Positions 53,266-64,000 of a DNA stretch of 64,000 nucleotides are shown in pieces. Position numbers and translations under genes: made by a program. The DNA lies in the NCBI GenBank assembly GCA_006226375.1, contig SBHC01000008.1:79307-143306 (forward strand). The letters are read 5' to 3'. The notes beneath the pieces were generated by a model. That model saw only the letters and a list, made by a program, of their open reading frames with translations. It ran no database searches and had not been told where the DNA came from. This stretch comes from Deltaproteobacteria bacterium (GTDB lineage: Bacteria > Myxococcota_C > UBA6777). Position 1 is the stretch's first letter. Every line of letters starts with the position of its first letter.

Positions 53266-54762
53266 ATGAAAGTTAAGCGAAATGCCCAGCAACAGGCATC
53301 GACTCAAGAAGCAAGCAAGAGCAAGACTTCTGATGTGGGAAAGTCATCCAAAACAGAGGCGGCCTCAGAAGAAAGCTTGCTCTCTAACGCATCCAAGACG
53401 TTGTCCAAGCTGGACAACTATGTAGCGGGTGGGTTGAAACAGGCCAGCCGAGCTTTAGGGTTCAACTCATCCTCCTCGAAGACAGTTGGAGTCAAACGAG
53501 CGCCACGTGGAACGACTCCATCCTCTTCGTCTGCCAGCGCTGTGCAGCGGAGCCGACTTGGGACGGCAAGCCTGAACCGCTTAAGTTCAGCAACGACCGC
53601 ACGGTTGAGCGATACTCCGACAACTCAGACAGCGGAGGCTGCCACACACAAAGCATCCTTTGATTCCTCAGCCCAAAGCTGGGCAGAGATGAGTCCGGAC
53701 AAGCAGCAACAATGGGGAAAGTTGGGCTGGAACCAGAACAATTGGGAGAACGGTCCTGCTCCTTCCACTGTGCAAACTCCCTGGAACCAACTGTCAGGAG
53801 AGCAGCGTTCCGCCGCGACGGCGCTGGGCCAGAACGAGCAAAGTTGGAATGCACCTCCAGAATGGAACCACATGAAGTCTCACGAACAGACCAGCTGGGG
53901 AAAGCTCGGTTGGAACCAGCAACGTTGGGAAAATGGTCCAACACCGTCTTCTGCTCAAAAAGACTGGGGTCAGCTCAACCCCACGGAGCAGCAAGCTGCA
54001 ACAGCGTTGGGTTACACTGAATCAACCTGGAATCGAGAAGACATCCCCGTAACCACTCCTGACGGCGTTGATTACACCCCAAAGAAACCAAGAGTCTCCA
54101 ACGAAACCAAGTTACCCAACGACAGTGGTCAGGTTCTTGATAACTTTACCCAGCAAAACGGCCCTGCCGGAGGAAAGGAACGATGCGGTTCTGCCGTTGT
54201 TGTCGCAGCAGCGATTCAGTCTGAAGGCAAAGAGGGAGCCGCAAAACTTGCAGAGAATCTGGCCAAGTCGTCCCCAGCAGAGATGAGACAAAAGTACGAA
54301 GCGCTCGCACAGAAGCTGCGAAGTGGAGACGCAACGTACGGCGACCTCGGAGAGTTGGCTGCATTGATCCACAAAGACTATGGGATGCCGAAGTTTGCTC
54401 CCGATGGTTCTGAGATACCAGGTTCCAGGGCGGTTGATGGCACCAACATGGGCATTCTGATGACAACTCCTCCGATTCAATCCCCTCAAAACACCCGTCG
54501 TTGGAGTCCAGATACGTCATGGCCGATGAAGATTAACATCAACAACGACGGCAAAGATGGAAACCATTGGGTGTTGGTCCGTCGCGATAGCAATGGTCAA
54601 ACGCAGGTTTGGGATCCAATGTCCAAGAGTGGCCCAAGTCAACAAGGAACCGCAGCTTCTGGACAACAATACGTTAACCGAATGGAGCAACAGATCCTAC
54701 AGGCTCGCCAGAATCCCAACGTCAACCCCATGAGCTTTGGCTTTCCTTCGCGCCCTCAATAA
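53266..54762 (+). CDS. Protein with Trp-rich LGY repeats and a papain-like C-terminal domain
   Basis: A 498-residue protein. Residues ~1-140 are low-complexity, Ser/Thr/Lys-rich, without a signal peptide. Residues ~141-265 contain two copies, ~61 apart, of a unit made of WGKLGWNQxxWENG followed by W-xx-L-xxx-E(Q/R)xAATALG-xx-xx-(S/T)WN. The C-terminal ~200 residues look like a papain-fold domain: a Cys in ERCGSAVVVAAAI (Cys307), the His of GNHWVLVRR (His434) and Asp in VWDPM (Asp450) in the Cys-His-Asp order of cysteine peptidases. A role as a secreted peptidase or effector is inference. GAAGGGG precedes the ATG and a strong terminator follows. Confidence 0.75.
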   Translation: MKVKRNAQQQASTQEASKSKTSDVGKSSKTEAASEESLLSNASKTLSKLDNYVAGGLKQASRALGFNSSSSKTVGVKRAPRGTTPSSSSASAVQRSRLGTASLNRLSSATTARLSDTPTTQTAEAATHKASFDSSAQSWAEMSPDKQQQWGKLGWNQNNWENGPAPSTVQTPWNQLSGEQRSAATALGQNEQSWNAPPEWNHMKSHEQTSWGKLGWNQQRWENGPTPSSAQKDWGQLNPTEQQAATALGYTESTWNREDIPVTTPDGVDYTPKKPRVSNETKLPNDSGQVLDNFTQQNGPAGGKERCGSAVVVAAAIQSEGKEGAAKLAENLAKSSPAEMRQKYEALAQKLRSGDATYGDLGELAALIHKDYGMPKFAPDGSEIPGSRAVDGTNMGILMTTPPIQSPQNTRRWSPDTSWPMKININNDGKDGNHWVLVRRDSNGQTQVWDPMSKSGPSQQGTAASGQQYVNRMEQQILQARQNPNVNPMSFGFPSRPQ

Positions 54763-54790
54763 ACGGAAGTGTTCCCTTCCTAAAAACCAA

Positions 54791-54836
54791 AAAAGCCGAC
54801 ACCTCCCATTGGTTTTTTTTGGGGAGGGCGGCTTTT
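54791..54836. terminator. Bidirectional terminator between the papain-like gene and katG
   Basis: A long hairpin: AAAAGCCG at 54791-54798 pairs with CGGCTTTT at 54829-54836, with CCTCCC and GGGAGG pairing inside. Flanked by A-runs and T-runs, it can end both convergent transcripts. Confidence 0.75.
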
Positions 54837-54917
54837 CACAACTTGCAAGAGTTCACCTGCAAGTGAGGGTTTGGGTCTGAGCTAGGCTCTCGACCCGAAC
54901 TTCAATGACAACCACAT

Positions 54918-57516
<2,599 letters not shown>

Positions 57517-57562
57517 AGTTTATCCGAAAATTTGGATCAGCCAAAAACTTGACTCGGTCAAA

Positions 57563-57591
57563 CTTTTAGTTGAATACATTTTTTTAGTCAA
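57563..57591 (-). promoter_or_regulatory. Candidate promoter of the fur-katG operon
   Basis: Read on the minus strand: TTGACT (-35, plus-strand 57586-57591), a 17-base spacer, TAAAAG (-10, plus-strand 57563-57568), about 50 bp before the fur start. The -35 is good and the -10 weak. The AT-rich flanks could hold a Fur/PerR box, but I see none that is convincing. Confidence 0.35.
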
Positions 57592-57830
57592 GCAAAAAAT
57601 GCATTCCAATTTGAAATCGCAAGATAGCCTTTGTTTTTCGTGGGAGTGAGTAGTCTGGGTCACTTCGAGGTAGAGAGTCGATTGTCTAGCAACGATGGCC
57701 CAGACCCAAAGATCGATGGAGTTGGTAGAGGAACATCACCTGCCTTGTGTTCATTCCAAATGTAGTCCATTTTCGTAGGGCAGATCGAAACGAAATGGAC
57801 AAGGGAAGAACCCACAAAAGGAAATCGGTC

Positions 57831-58514
57831 ATGACTCATCAACCCATTCGAACCCTGGCAGACGGTGTTCATGTGGTGGAAGCTCGCCAGCGATTCTTTG
57901 GCCTCGAAATGGGTGCCAGGATGACTCTTTTGGAGTTAGACGGAGGCTTGCTCGTCCACTCTCCCATTGCAATGAAGCCGGAAGACCTGACACCGTTAGG
58001 TTCACCGAAGTGGGTCTTGGCTCCAAACCTCCTGCACCACCTGTATGTTGGCCCTTGGATCGAAGCAGGACTCGAAGTATACGCCTGCCCTGGCCTCTCC
58101 AAGAAACGACCCGATCTGACCTTTCAGGAAGAGATCACGTCGCAGCAGAGCCCCTTTGGTGGCGATGTGAAGTTGCTCCCGCTCGCGTGCTTTGGACTCA
58201 CCAACGAAGTCGTCGTCTTGCATCAACCCAGCCGGACTCTTGTGGTGACCGATTTGGTCTTCAACATACCTCCCTCAGCACCCTGGATGACACGCGTTGC
58301 GATGCGTTGTTTGTGTGGGTACCCTGGGTGCAAAACCACTCTGCTTGAGCGGATAGGGATGCAACGAGACCTGGCTCGACGAGAACTGACGACCCTCCTC
58401 TCTTGGGACTTTGATCGCATCGTGATGGCACACGGTGAAGTCGTTGAGACCGGCGGGAAGGAAGCTCTACGTCGTGCGTTTCAATGGCTATGGAAGAAAA
58501 AATTGCTCGCCTGA
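57831..58514 (+). CDS. DUF4336-family MBL-like protein
   Basis: A 227-residue protein of the DUF4336 group, an MBL-like fold that has lost the usual HxHxDH motif. The strand order is seen in MTLLELDGGLLVHSPIAMKPE, SPKWVLAPNLLHHLYVGPW, EVVVLHQPSRTLVVTDLVFN and a C-terminal FDRIVMAHGEVVETGGKEALRRAFQWL. The HHLYVGPW block is characteristic of this family. It may bind metal but its activity is not known. The ATG at 57831 has AAAGGAA upstream and starts the conserved part; an earlier in-frame ATG is possible. It is the first gene of an operon with the MCD-C-like protein and a hydrolase. Confidence 0.8.
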   Translation: MTHQPIRTLADGVHVVEARQRFFGLEMGARMTLLELDGGLLVHSPIAMKPEDLTPLGSPKWVLAPNLLHHLYVGPWIEAGLEVYACPGLSKKRPDLTFQEEITSQQSPFGGDVKLLPLACFGLTNEVVVLHQPSRTLVVTDLVFNIPPSAPWMTRVAMRCLCGYPGCKTTLLERIGMQRDLARRELTTLLSWDFDRIVMAHGEVVETGGKEALRRAFQWLWKKKLLA

Positions 58515-58521
58515 ATCCCAA

Positions 58522-58794
58522 ATGGCCCTCAACAACATCGTCCTTCACGACCTCAACCAAACCCACGAGAGTGACCGAGTGCGAACCCCTGTTGCCTGGT
58601 TTCACCTTGGGAACGGAGCCCAGACAGGTGAAATTGTTGTAGGAGCTGATGGCTCGTGGTATGGACTCAATCCATCGTTGGGAGTTATGGTATCGTACCA
58701 ATACCAACCCGAGGTTGCGTCCATCATCACCACACCCACCGAAGACTTGGACTCCTTGTTGCAAGGTTTGTGTTCAGGAAGGAGAGTTGCATGA
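58522..58794 (+). CDS. Small stand-alone protein like the malonyl-CoA decarboxylase C-terminal domain
   Basis: A 90-residue protein. The block RTPVAWFHLGNGAQTGEIVVGADGSWYGLNPSLGVMVSYQY follows the C-terminal core of malonyl-CoA decarboxylase, where the family has VANFHLRNGA with its catalytic His, a D-S pair, and 'gLMVNY.Y'. The His (residue 28) is kept. Full enzymes are 400+ residues, so this is the small domain alone, without the N-terminal helical part. It is translated: its stop overlaps the ATG of the hydrolase gene in an ATGA, and it starts 8 bp after the DUF4336 stop. No clear ribosome binding site precedes its ATG. Whether it has activity, or binds acyl-CoA, is unknown. Confidence 0.6.
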   Translation: MALNNIVLHDLNQTHESDRVRTPVAWFHLGNGAQTGEIVVGADGSWYGLNPSLGVMVSYQYQPEVASIITTPTEDLDSLLQGLCSGRRVA

Positions 58795-59549
58795 TCCAGG
58801 ATCTCCATGTGAACGTGCAGGGAGAGAGAGCCCATTTTGTTCACCAATCCTCAGACGGTCCACCTGTTGTGTTGGTGCACGGCGCAGGAGGAAACGCCTC
58901 CATTTGGAGCCCAACCTTGCCCCACTGGAGGTGGGCCAACGTTTGGTGTCCTAACCTCCCTGGCCGATTGGGCAGCACACAACCTCCACTGGCCACCACG
59001 GAAGAGTTAGCGACCTGGCTGGGACAAGCGCTCGACGAGTTAAAGTTGGACTCTCCTATTCTTGTTGGACATTCTATGGGAGGAGGAGTCGCTCTGACTC
59101 TGGCTCTCCAGCAGCCCAATCGTTTCCAAGGGGTAGCGCTTGTTTGTTCCGGGCTTCGCTTGCGAGTGTCCGATGCTGTGATGGGTATAGTAAAGGCAGC
59201 AACCCCGGACAACCCTTTCGACTTCACCACGTCCTTTTTGCCCTCGACCCCTTCCCAGGCAGCAGAAGCCTACCAACAGAACACCCAGCAAACGCCACCA
59301 GAGACCGGGTTCATGGATTGGCAAGCCTGTAACACGTATGACGTGCGCGACCGCTTGGACAAGCTTGCCTGTCCGCTGCTTGTTGTGTATGGGACTTCCG
59401 ATGTATTAACACCCGCAAAGTACCAGGAACGCATTCCCCAACGAGTCCCTGAAGCCACGTTGGCACCGATGGATGCAGGCCACATGTTGCCTTGGGAGCG
59501 ACCCAAAGAACTCTCCGGCGCTGTGGCTTCGTGGGTGCGTAGACTTTAG
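58791..59549 (+). CDS. Alpha/beta hydrolase
   Basis: A 252-residue soluble hydrolase. Standard elements are visible: VVLVHGAGGNASIW near residue 28, the nucleophile elbow GHSMGGGVALTLAL at ~95, the acid in LLVVYGTSDVLTP at ~200 and the His in DAGHMLPWERP at ~228, giving an intact Ser-Asp-His triad. The sequence between is a lid region typical of the 3-oxoadipate enol-lactonase/haloperoxidase-like group. It begins in the ATGA overlap with the MCD-C-like gene, with GGAAGGAG just upstream, so the two are coupled and may act on the same acyl or thioester substrate; this is inference. Confidence 0.88.
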   Translation: MIQDLHVNVQGERAHFVHQSSDGPPVVLVHGAGGNASIWSPTLPHWRWANVWCPNLPGRLGSTQPPLATTEELATWLGQALDELKLDSPILVGHSMGGGVALTLALQQPNRFQGVALVCSGLRLRVSDAVMGIVKAATPDNPFDFTTSFLPSTPSQAAEAYQQNTQQTPPETGFMDWQACNTYDVRDRLDKLACPLLVVYGTSDVLTPAKYQERIPQRVPEATLAPMDAGHMLPWERPKELSGAVASWVRRL

Positions 59550-59617
59550 CTTGACGCATTGAGTTTGCGTAGGGATGGCGTGGCACATAAGAACGTGCAC
59601 TCGAAGGGGGGCTCTGC

Positions 59618-61687
59618 TTACTGTTTCTTGAGGTCGCAGGGGCCTTTGCATTTAACAATGGCCTCGCCGGTTTGAAAGAAATGCAAGATGCTCTCGCCTA
59701 CCATCTGATTAATGGGAATGTTCCAATGTCCTCCATTATCTTTTTTGGGTGATACGTTTCCAACGGGATTGTCGGGATCTCCCCAGTGGTAGGAGATGTA
59801 AGCCGACCCTTTGTAGGGAGCTTTTACTTCCTTGATACCCCATGGTTTACGCACCGACTGGTCCAACACAGGAATGCCAGCAAGTCGCGCTCCCAGGTCG
59901 GAGGAGAGGTTGGGAACCTGAGCGTCATTCTCTGCGATGATATAGAGAAACTCCTTGGGCCCATATCCATTCAGCCCTTTGGTGAGATGGGGAATGTAGT
60001 TTCCAGACTCAGCGCGGTCCCAAACATGTTGCGACAATGCCATCAGTGCGCCACGGTCGATGCGTTTGGGAAACGAAGGTATCAAGAACAATTCAAAATC
60101 GTTAAAGTGGATGCTTCGCTCGATCATGAAGGAGAAGTGTGTCCCACCGACCAGCAAAGCCCCACGCTTAATGTCGGGAGACAGAGAAAGCAGCGTCCCC
60201 CCCAAGATTGCGCCTTGGGAAACACCAATAAAGAAAGCTTGTTTGGGATCAATCAACTCCTTGTCGTCTTTTTTAAACTCCTTCATTCCACGACATTTTC
60301 CAAGCACGGTCCGGGTCAAGGCGATTTGGTTAATCATCGCCTGACGTAACATCTCACCGACCATGTAAAACTTGGAGGGGTTCCCAAGGGCTGTCGCCAG
60401 GAAAGTAAGGTCCTTTCGGCTCATACCGTCCCAATCCACGCCAACCCAAATCACCTTAAAGGCGTCGGCCGCTTTGATAATGGCCTCATTCTTGAGGGTT
60501 CCTTCTGCTTCCCCAAAGAGGCCGTGCCCCAATGTAATCAAGGGCGATGCCGTGGGGTTGTCTAACAACGACTTGGGGACAACGGCTGTGAACTTAACGT
60601 CCCTATCTTTTTGCCACGAGGGTTTCCCATCCTTATCTCTGGCGATTTCAGCAGGCATTTTGTCGGCTGTCATGTAAAAGGGAACCTTGATGGTCCCGAC
60701 AACGACACGTGCCCCTGTTTTTTTCACGTCCTCTTCGACTTTGTCGACCTTGCAACCTATGCCTTCGGCACCAAGACGTTTCACAGCATCATCTCGCATC
60801 GCAAACATGTCGGCGTGGTTGGAGTTGAATGACGAGGTATGAAACTGCCAGGCGGACAGGATGCTTTTTCGCTCCACACCCATAGAAGCCAGCTTCGTAA
60901 ACAGCGCTTCAAAGGATGCCCGACGAGCTTCCAGTTGAGGTGAGTTTGTCGGAAGGTTGTCTCGGAAGGCACGGAACGCATCCGTGGGTTCAAGGGTTGC
61001 ACCACTCTTTCCTTTGAGGTTCCGTAACACCACAGCGTAACGCCGGTTGTGCATCAAGCGAACCGAAGGACGGAGGAAAAACAGCGTCTCTTTTGGAGAG
61101 TCCGCGCGTGCATCATTCTCCACCCAGTGAGCCACCAACTCCCCTTTCTCCAGATCCACCAAAAGCGTGTTCGATTCCTTCTTTAAGGACCTATCAATGC
61201 TATCCACTCCTGCAAGCTCTGATACATCCACAGGTTCAGCAAAAAGAGTGGCCACTTGGGTGTTGGTGCTAAATCCATCCAGTCGTTTGTAAGGGGTAGG
61301 ATCCAAGTATTCTCCGTCCGCATTGCGGACCAGAGCTTTCGGGTCGTAGTCGATGTGGAAGCCTGTTTCTGTTTTCTCGTTTTTTGTAAGGTATCGCATG
61401 GAAGGCCAAGGAAGAGGACAGTACCTGGGATTCAAGTTCTCACACTCGGCCTTGTCGGAGATTTTGATCGGTTCAACTTCCACCCCACCCGTTCCTTCAC
61501 GAAGCAAGCCATCATGGCCTGCCGTTAGGTCGTCAAGGCTTTGAGCATCCGGCAAAGGACTTTCACTCCCAGCATCAGAGCCAGTCTGTTCAGGACCAGA
61601 GCAGGCAACGACGGCCTGAAAGCTGAAGCCAAGAAACAAAGCCAACGCCACCAATGGCTTCCAACGAAACAAACGATCCCTTTTCAT
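59618..61687 (-). CDS. Large alpha/beta-hydrolase-type lipoprotein
   Basis: A 689-residue exported lipoprotein (lipobox AVVAC) with an acidic linker. The first half (to ~300) is rich in strand and loop with ADSPKETLFFLRPSVRLMHNRRYAVVLRN, a pattern like the N-terminal domain of some secreted lipases. The second half has PLITLGHGLFGEAEG (oxyanion strand), the elbow GVSQGAILGGTLL (GxSxG) and a late ENDAQVPN acid loop, with candidate His residues near the C-terminus in ISYHWGD and GGHWNIP. These features suggest an alpha/beta hydrolase, perhaps an extracellular lipase or esterase. No close family is recognised with certainty. AAAGGA precedes the start. Confidence 0.7.
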   Translation of the reverse strand: MKRDRLFRWKPLVALALFLGFSFQAVVACSGPEQTGSDAGSESPLPDAQSLDDLTAGHDGLLREGTGGVEVEPIKISDKAECENLNPRYCPLPWPSMRYLTKNEKTETGFHIDYDPKALVRNADGEYLDPTPYKRLDGFSTNTQVATLFAEPVDVSELAGVDSIDRSLKKESNTLLVDLEKGELVAHWVENDARADSPKETLFFLRPSVRLMHNRRYAVVLRNLKGKSGATLEPTDAFRAFRDNLPTNSPQLEARRASFEALFTKLASMGVERKSILSAWQFHTSSFNSNHADMFAMRDDAVKRLGAEGIGCKVDKVEEDVKKTGARVVVGTIKVPFYMTADKMPAEIARDKDGKPSWQKDRDVKFTAVVPKSLLDNPTASPLITLGHGLFGEAEGTLKNEAIIKAADAFKVIWVGVDWDGMSRKDLTFLATALGNPSKFYMVGEMLRQAMINQIALTRTVLGKCRGMKEFKKDDKELIDPKQAFFIGVSQGAILGGTLLSLSPDIKRGALLVGGTHFSFMIERSIHFNDFELFLIPSFPKRIDRGALMALSQHVWDRAESGNYIPHLTKGLNGYGPKEFLYIIAENDAQVPNLSSDLGARLAGIPVLDQSVRKPWGIKEVKAPYKGSAYISYHWGDPDNPVGNVSPKKDNGGHWNIPINQMVGESILHFFQTGEAIVKCKGPCDLKKQ

Positions 61688-61840
61688 TTGAAAATCCTTT
61701 CACTAAGATTCATCCAGTCAAGAACAGCTAAAACTGTATACAGAAATGAAACATGTTGCAATTCAAGACACTCTGCGTTCGACTCGAATCACGACAACCT
61801 TGAGATCGGAAGTTCTCCCTTTTCCAACAGGCATCAAGAA

Positions 61841-63085
61841 ATGACACAAGAATCCCAGCACTGGCTTCATACACTCCCCATTGAGAGCTGGGTCGAACAG
61901 TTTGGCACACCTCTGTATGTGTACTCTCTTCCCACGTTGCGCGCTCGCTCCCAGGAGTTTCGAGAAGTCTTCGGACCCGATGTTTCGTTGTATGTTGCGA
62001 TGAAAGCCAACCCTAACTTTCACCTTCACCGACTCTTGCAAGAAGAATCGTTGGTTGATGGTGTGGATGTCGCGTCACTGGGAGAGTGGAGTTTGGCGAG
62101 AGAAGCAGGATGGTCAGCCTCCCAGCTAAGCTATACCGGACCTGGAAAAACAAAGGAACACCTGAGTCAAGCGCTCCAGGAAGAAGTGGGAGTCCTGTGC
62201 ATTGAATCCCTCGATGAGTTGGAGGAAATCACGCAGCTTGCCCTCGACATGAACAAGCCCGTCAAGGTCATGCTGCGCTTGAACCCTCCCGAACCTGTCC
62301 ATGCATTTGGGATGCAGATCTCAGGTCGCCCTGGACCTTTTGGCATTGACCTGCCGTCCTTACCAGAAGCCATTTCACACCTCAAGCGGCACGCCCGCGT
62401 GTTGGAGTTTAAGGGAGTCCATGTACACGCAGGGTCGCAATGCTTCAGCGCCAAGGCATACGCTCGAAGCATCCAGGAGCAGCTCAAGCTGGTGGACCAA
62501 ATCGAAGAATCGGGCTTGCACGTGTCTACACTGAATGTAGGTGGAGGACTCGGACTTGCCTCGTGGGTTCCGTACAAAACAATCAGCCTTAAGGGAATAG
62601 CGAGTCATCTTCGAGGAATGCTCGCGGAACGAAACAAGCCGCTCCGCATACGATTGGAGCCAGGTCGATGGCTGCTAGGACCGACAGGAGCGTATGTTTC
62701 TAGGGTTGTCCGAACCAAGACCTCCTACGGGCAAACCTTTTGCATCATGGACGGGGGCATCCACCACCTCTACGAAGCTACATTGTCAGACGTTCCACAA
62801 GGGAAGATACGACCCTGGATTGAAAACCTGTCACGGCCTCAAGCCCCCCTTCAGTCTGTGGATGTGTGCGGCTCCCTTTGCACCACCAGAGACCGGCTGG
62901 GTCGCAACGTTGCTCTCCCTCAACCTCAGAAAGGTGACCTGCTGGCCTGGCCCAACACAGGAGCTTACGGACTGAGCGCAAGCCCCCTGCTCTTCTTAGG
63001 CCATGACACCCCCATGGAACTGCTCTTTGATGGAGAGGCGGTCTCCCCGATTCGTCGGAGATTTCGGATACAAGAGTGGTCCTAG
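61841..63085 (+). CDS. PLP-dependent decarboxylase, fold type III (LysA/ODC-like)
   Basis: A 414-residue enzyme of the alanine-racemase-like fold. The PLP lysine lies in YVAMKANPN near residue 47; later come GVHVHAGSQ, LNVGGGLGL, EPGRWLLGPTGAYVSRV (phosphate and substrate loops) and DVCGSLCTTRDRLG with the catalytic Cys-type loop, ending with NTGAYGLSASPLLFLGH. These fit diaminopimelate decarboxylase-like enzymes, of which members act on amino acids or on carrier-bound substrates; the CGSLCTTRD in place of CGPVCESGD makes true LysA function uncertain. The ATG at 61841 is chosen because the frame upstream does not look coding. Divergent from the hydrolase lipoprotein. Confidence 0.85.
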   Translation: MTQESQHWLHTLPIESWVEQFGTPLYVYSLPTLRARSQEFREVFGPDVSLYVAMKANPNFHLHRLLQEESLVDGVDVASLGEWSLAREAGWSASQLSYTGPGKTKEHLSQALQEEVGVLCIESLDELEEITQLALDMNKPVKVMLRLNPPEPVHAFGMQISGRPGPFGIDLPSLPEAISHLKRHARVLEFKGVHVHAGSQCFSAKAYARSIQEQLKLVDQIEESGLHVSTLNVGGGLGLASWVPYKTISLKGIASHLRGMLAERNKPLRIRLEPGRWLLGPTGAYVSRVVRTKTSYGQTFCIMDGGIHHLYEATLSDVPQGKIRPWIENLSRPQAPLQSVDVCGSLCTTRDRLGRNVALPQPQKGDLLAWPNTGAYGLSASPLLFLGHDTPMELLFDGEAVSPIRRRFRIQEWS

Positions 63086-63136
63086 AGCAAAGGACAAACT
63101 TGGTCCGTGAATCCCAAATTCAACGATCGTAGAACC

Positions 63137-63158
63137 AACCTGTTGGATCCAACAGGTT
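63137..63158. repeat. Perfect 22-bp palindrome after the PLP decarboxylase gene
   Basis: AACCTGTTGGA followed directly by its exact reverse complement, without a loop. It lies 50 bp after the decarboxylase stop. There is no T-run after it, so it is not a standard terminator; it could be a protein-binding site or a cruciform-forming element. Confidence 0.5.
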
Positions 63159-63258
63159 AACTTACTCGATCCAGGACAAACCGCGTTTTCAGCGCCAGTT
63201 CTGGCATGACAACAAGCCTCTAACCCTACAATTTTATTGAATGCCTCTCTACACCATT

Positions 63259-63276
63259 ACAATTGACATGAATTGT
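63259..63276. promoter_or_regulatory. ACAATT-N6-AATTGT dyad upstream of the last gene
   Basis: A perfect inverted repeat with 6-base arms, 56 bp before the ATG of the last gene. A TTGACA (63263-63268), identical to the -35 consensus, lies inside it, but no good -10 is found 17 bp further. Candidate operator or promoter part. Confidence 0.35.
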
Positions 63277-63332
63277 GCTTAGAAGAAGGTACGAAATCAC
63301 AATCCACTCCAAATTGAGCAAGAGAGGTTCTG

Positions 63333-64000
63333 ATGAACAAGTTCTTGAAGACCATGATGTATCTGTTTCTAGGTCTACTTCTAGTCACCCCAAAGCAAGC
63401 AGTTGCTTCAACGACACAAAAATTTTGTTCCGTGCACGATGAAAAATTAGCCAAAGACATGGCCATCACAGCTGCTACCATTCAATTGTTTCACGGTGTA
63501 ACGGCGATGACATGCTCCTATCTACTCATTTCTTTCGCCTTGGAAAAGCAGGCGCAAGCAACAGAGAAGTCCGTTCACCCTCTCTCCAAGACTGTCCCCA
63601 GAGTCATCGCCTCAACCAAGGGGTTCTTCAAGGTGATGGTTCCTACCTCCAAGAAGGTTTCCGAAGCGCTCAAAGGACACAATGAGTATTGGTCCAAAGT
63701 CTTCCAGGGAACCTTTGAAGAAGGCATGTGGGGGAAAAGAGGACAACGGGTTCAAACACTCCCCCCAGCGATCAAGGGTTGCCAACGAGTCGCAACAGGT
63801 CTTAAGTACTTGCGCGTCTTGATGCTGGCGTCGATGGCGTACCTCGCGGTGAGCAAATCGATTTGCGCCGTTGCCAAAGAAATCAATCCTCACTGCAAGA
63901 AATCGTCCAAGCACAAGAACAAATGTGCGATGCCAACGACTTACCAGGAGTTCCCGAAGCTCTCTACACCGTCCTACACTTCGAATGTAGCCTGCAGCAA
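63333..64000 (+). CDS. Secreted hypothetical protein (3' truncated by window)
   Basis: The frame starts at an ATG with AGAGAGG upstream and remains open to the window edge, giving at least 222 codons. It has a signal peptide (MNKFLKTMMYLFLGLLLVTPKQAVA, cleavage after AVA), a hydrophobic stretch around residues 48-70 (AITAATIQLFHGVTAMTCSYLLISFAL) and another around 150-165 (LKYLRVLMLASMAYLAVSK), with several cysteines and a Lys-rich segment near the edge. Probably membrane-associated in the envelope. The family A motif (NRxxWGxSG) of the tandem genes is absent, so I do not link it to them. Function unknown. Confidence 0.65.
   Translation, partial: MNKFLKTMMYLFLGLLLVTPKQAVASTTQKFCSVHDEKLAKDMAITAATIQLFHGVTAMTCSYLLISFALEKQAQATEKSVHPLSKTVPRVIASTKGFFKVMVPTSKKVSEALKGHNEYWSKVFQGTFEEGMWGKRGQRVQTLPPAIKGCQRVATGLKYLRVLMLASMAYLAVSKSICAVAKEINPHCKKSSKHKNKCAMPTTYQEFPKLSTPSYTSNVACS

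Overview
This is a chromosomal window of about 64 kb with moderate GC, dense gene content and no rRNA, tRNA, CRISPR array or intact mobile element that I can see. The organism looks like a Gram-negative deltaproteobacterial-type species, most likely Myxococcota-related. This is inference from style, with no marker gene present. The clues are many lipoproteins with long Asn/Thr/Glu/Pro linkers, two giant lipoproteins built from CGxC cysteine repeats, a fused cytochrome c / copper-monooxygenase-like lipoprotein, a signal-transduction ATPase with a helical C-terminal tail, and several one-gene regulators.

Layout. 1-8.9 kb: end of a glycoside hydrolase gene, a TruC-like pseudouridine synthase, a DUF1415 protein, small membrane and secreted proteins, a two-haem cytochrome c, an RNase Z-like MBL lipoprotein, an SDR and an alpha/beta hydrolase with a Cys nucleophile. 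9.1-17.3 kb: two divergent AraC regulators, a membrane-anchored protein resembling haem-thiolate peroxidases, a GST, and an LLM oxidoreductase-SDR-DUF4437 operon divergent from a LysR regulator, then a YehS-like DUF1456 protein. 17.5-27 kb: AcnB-type aconitase, DUF1772 protein, YHS lipoprotein, a 1018-residue AAA ATPase regulator, a broken P450 and its likely TetR regulator.

27.4-35 kb: an exported, lysine-rich KatG, an esterase, a MerR regulator with a clear 19-bp-spacer promoter, an ABM-fold protein, a tiny Cys-motif membrane protein, and a PARP-1-like ADP-ribosyltransferase followed by a macro-domain protein. This PARP/macro pair is the best candidate for an interesting system: a bacterial ADP-ribosylation writer with a possible reader or eraser. 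A dyad, TGTCA-N5-TGACA, lies upstream of the PARP and recurs upstream of the DUF1772 gene.

35-48.7 kb: hybrid histidine kinase, EF-hand protein, the CGxC-repeat/beta-propeller lipoprotein, three tandem genes of an unrecognised membrane family (one with an internal duplication), and a second CGxC-repeat lipoprotein. 48.7-64 kb: PHM-like lipoprotein, an ECF sigma/anti-sigma/LTxxQ-like trio, a short RlmN/Cfr-like radical SAM enzyme, a protein with Trp-rich LGY repeats joined to a papain-like domain, a fur-katG operon, a DUF4336/MCD-C-like/hydrolase operon, a large hydrolase lipoprotein, a PLP decarboxylase and a truncated secreted protein.

Oxidative stress is the most repeated theme: two KatG enzymes of different location, a Fur/PerR-type regulator, a putative peroxidase, a GST and PARP. 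Regulators mostly sit next to their probable targets, so the region reads as many small locally controlled units rather than one island.
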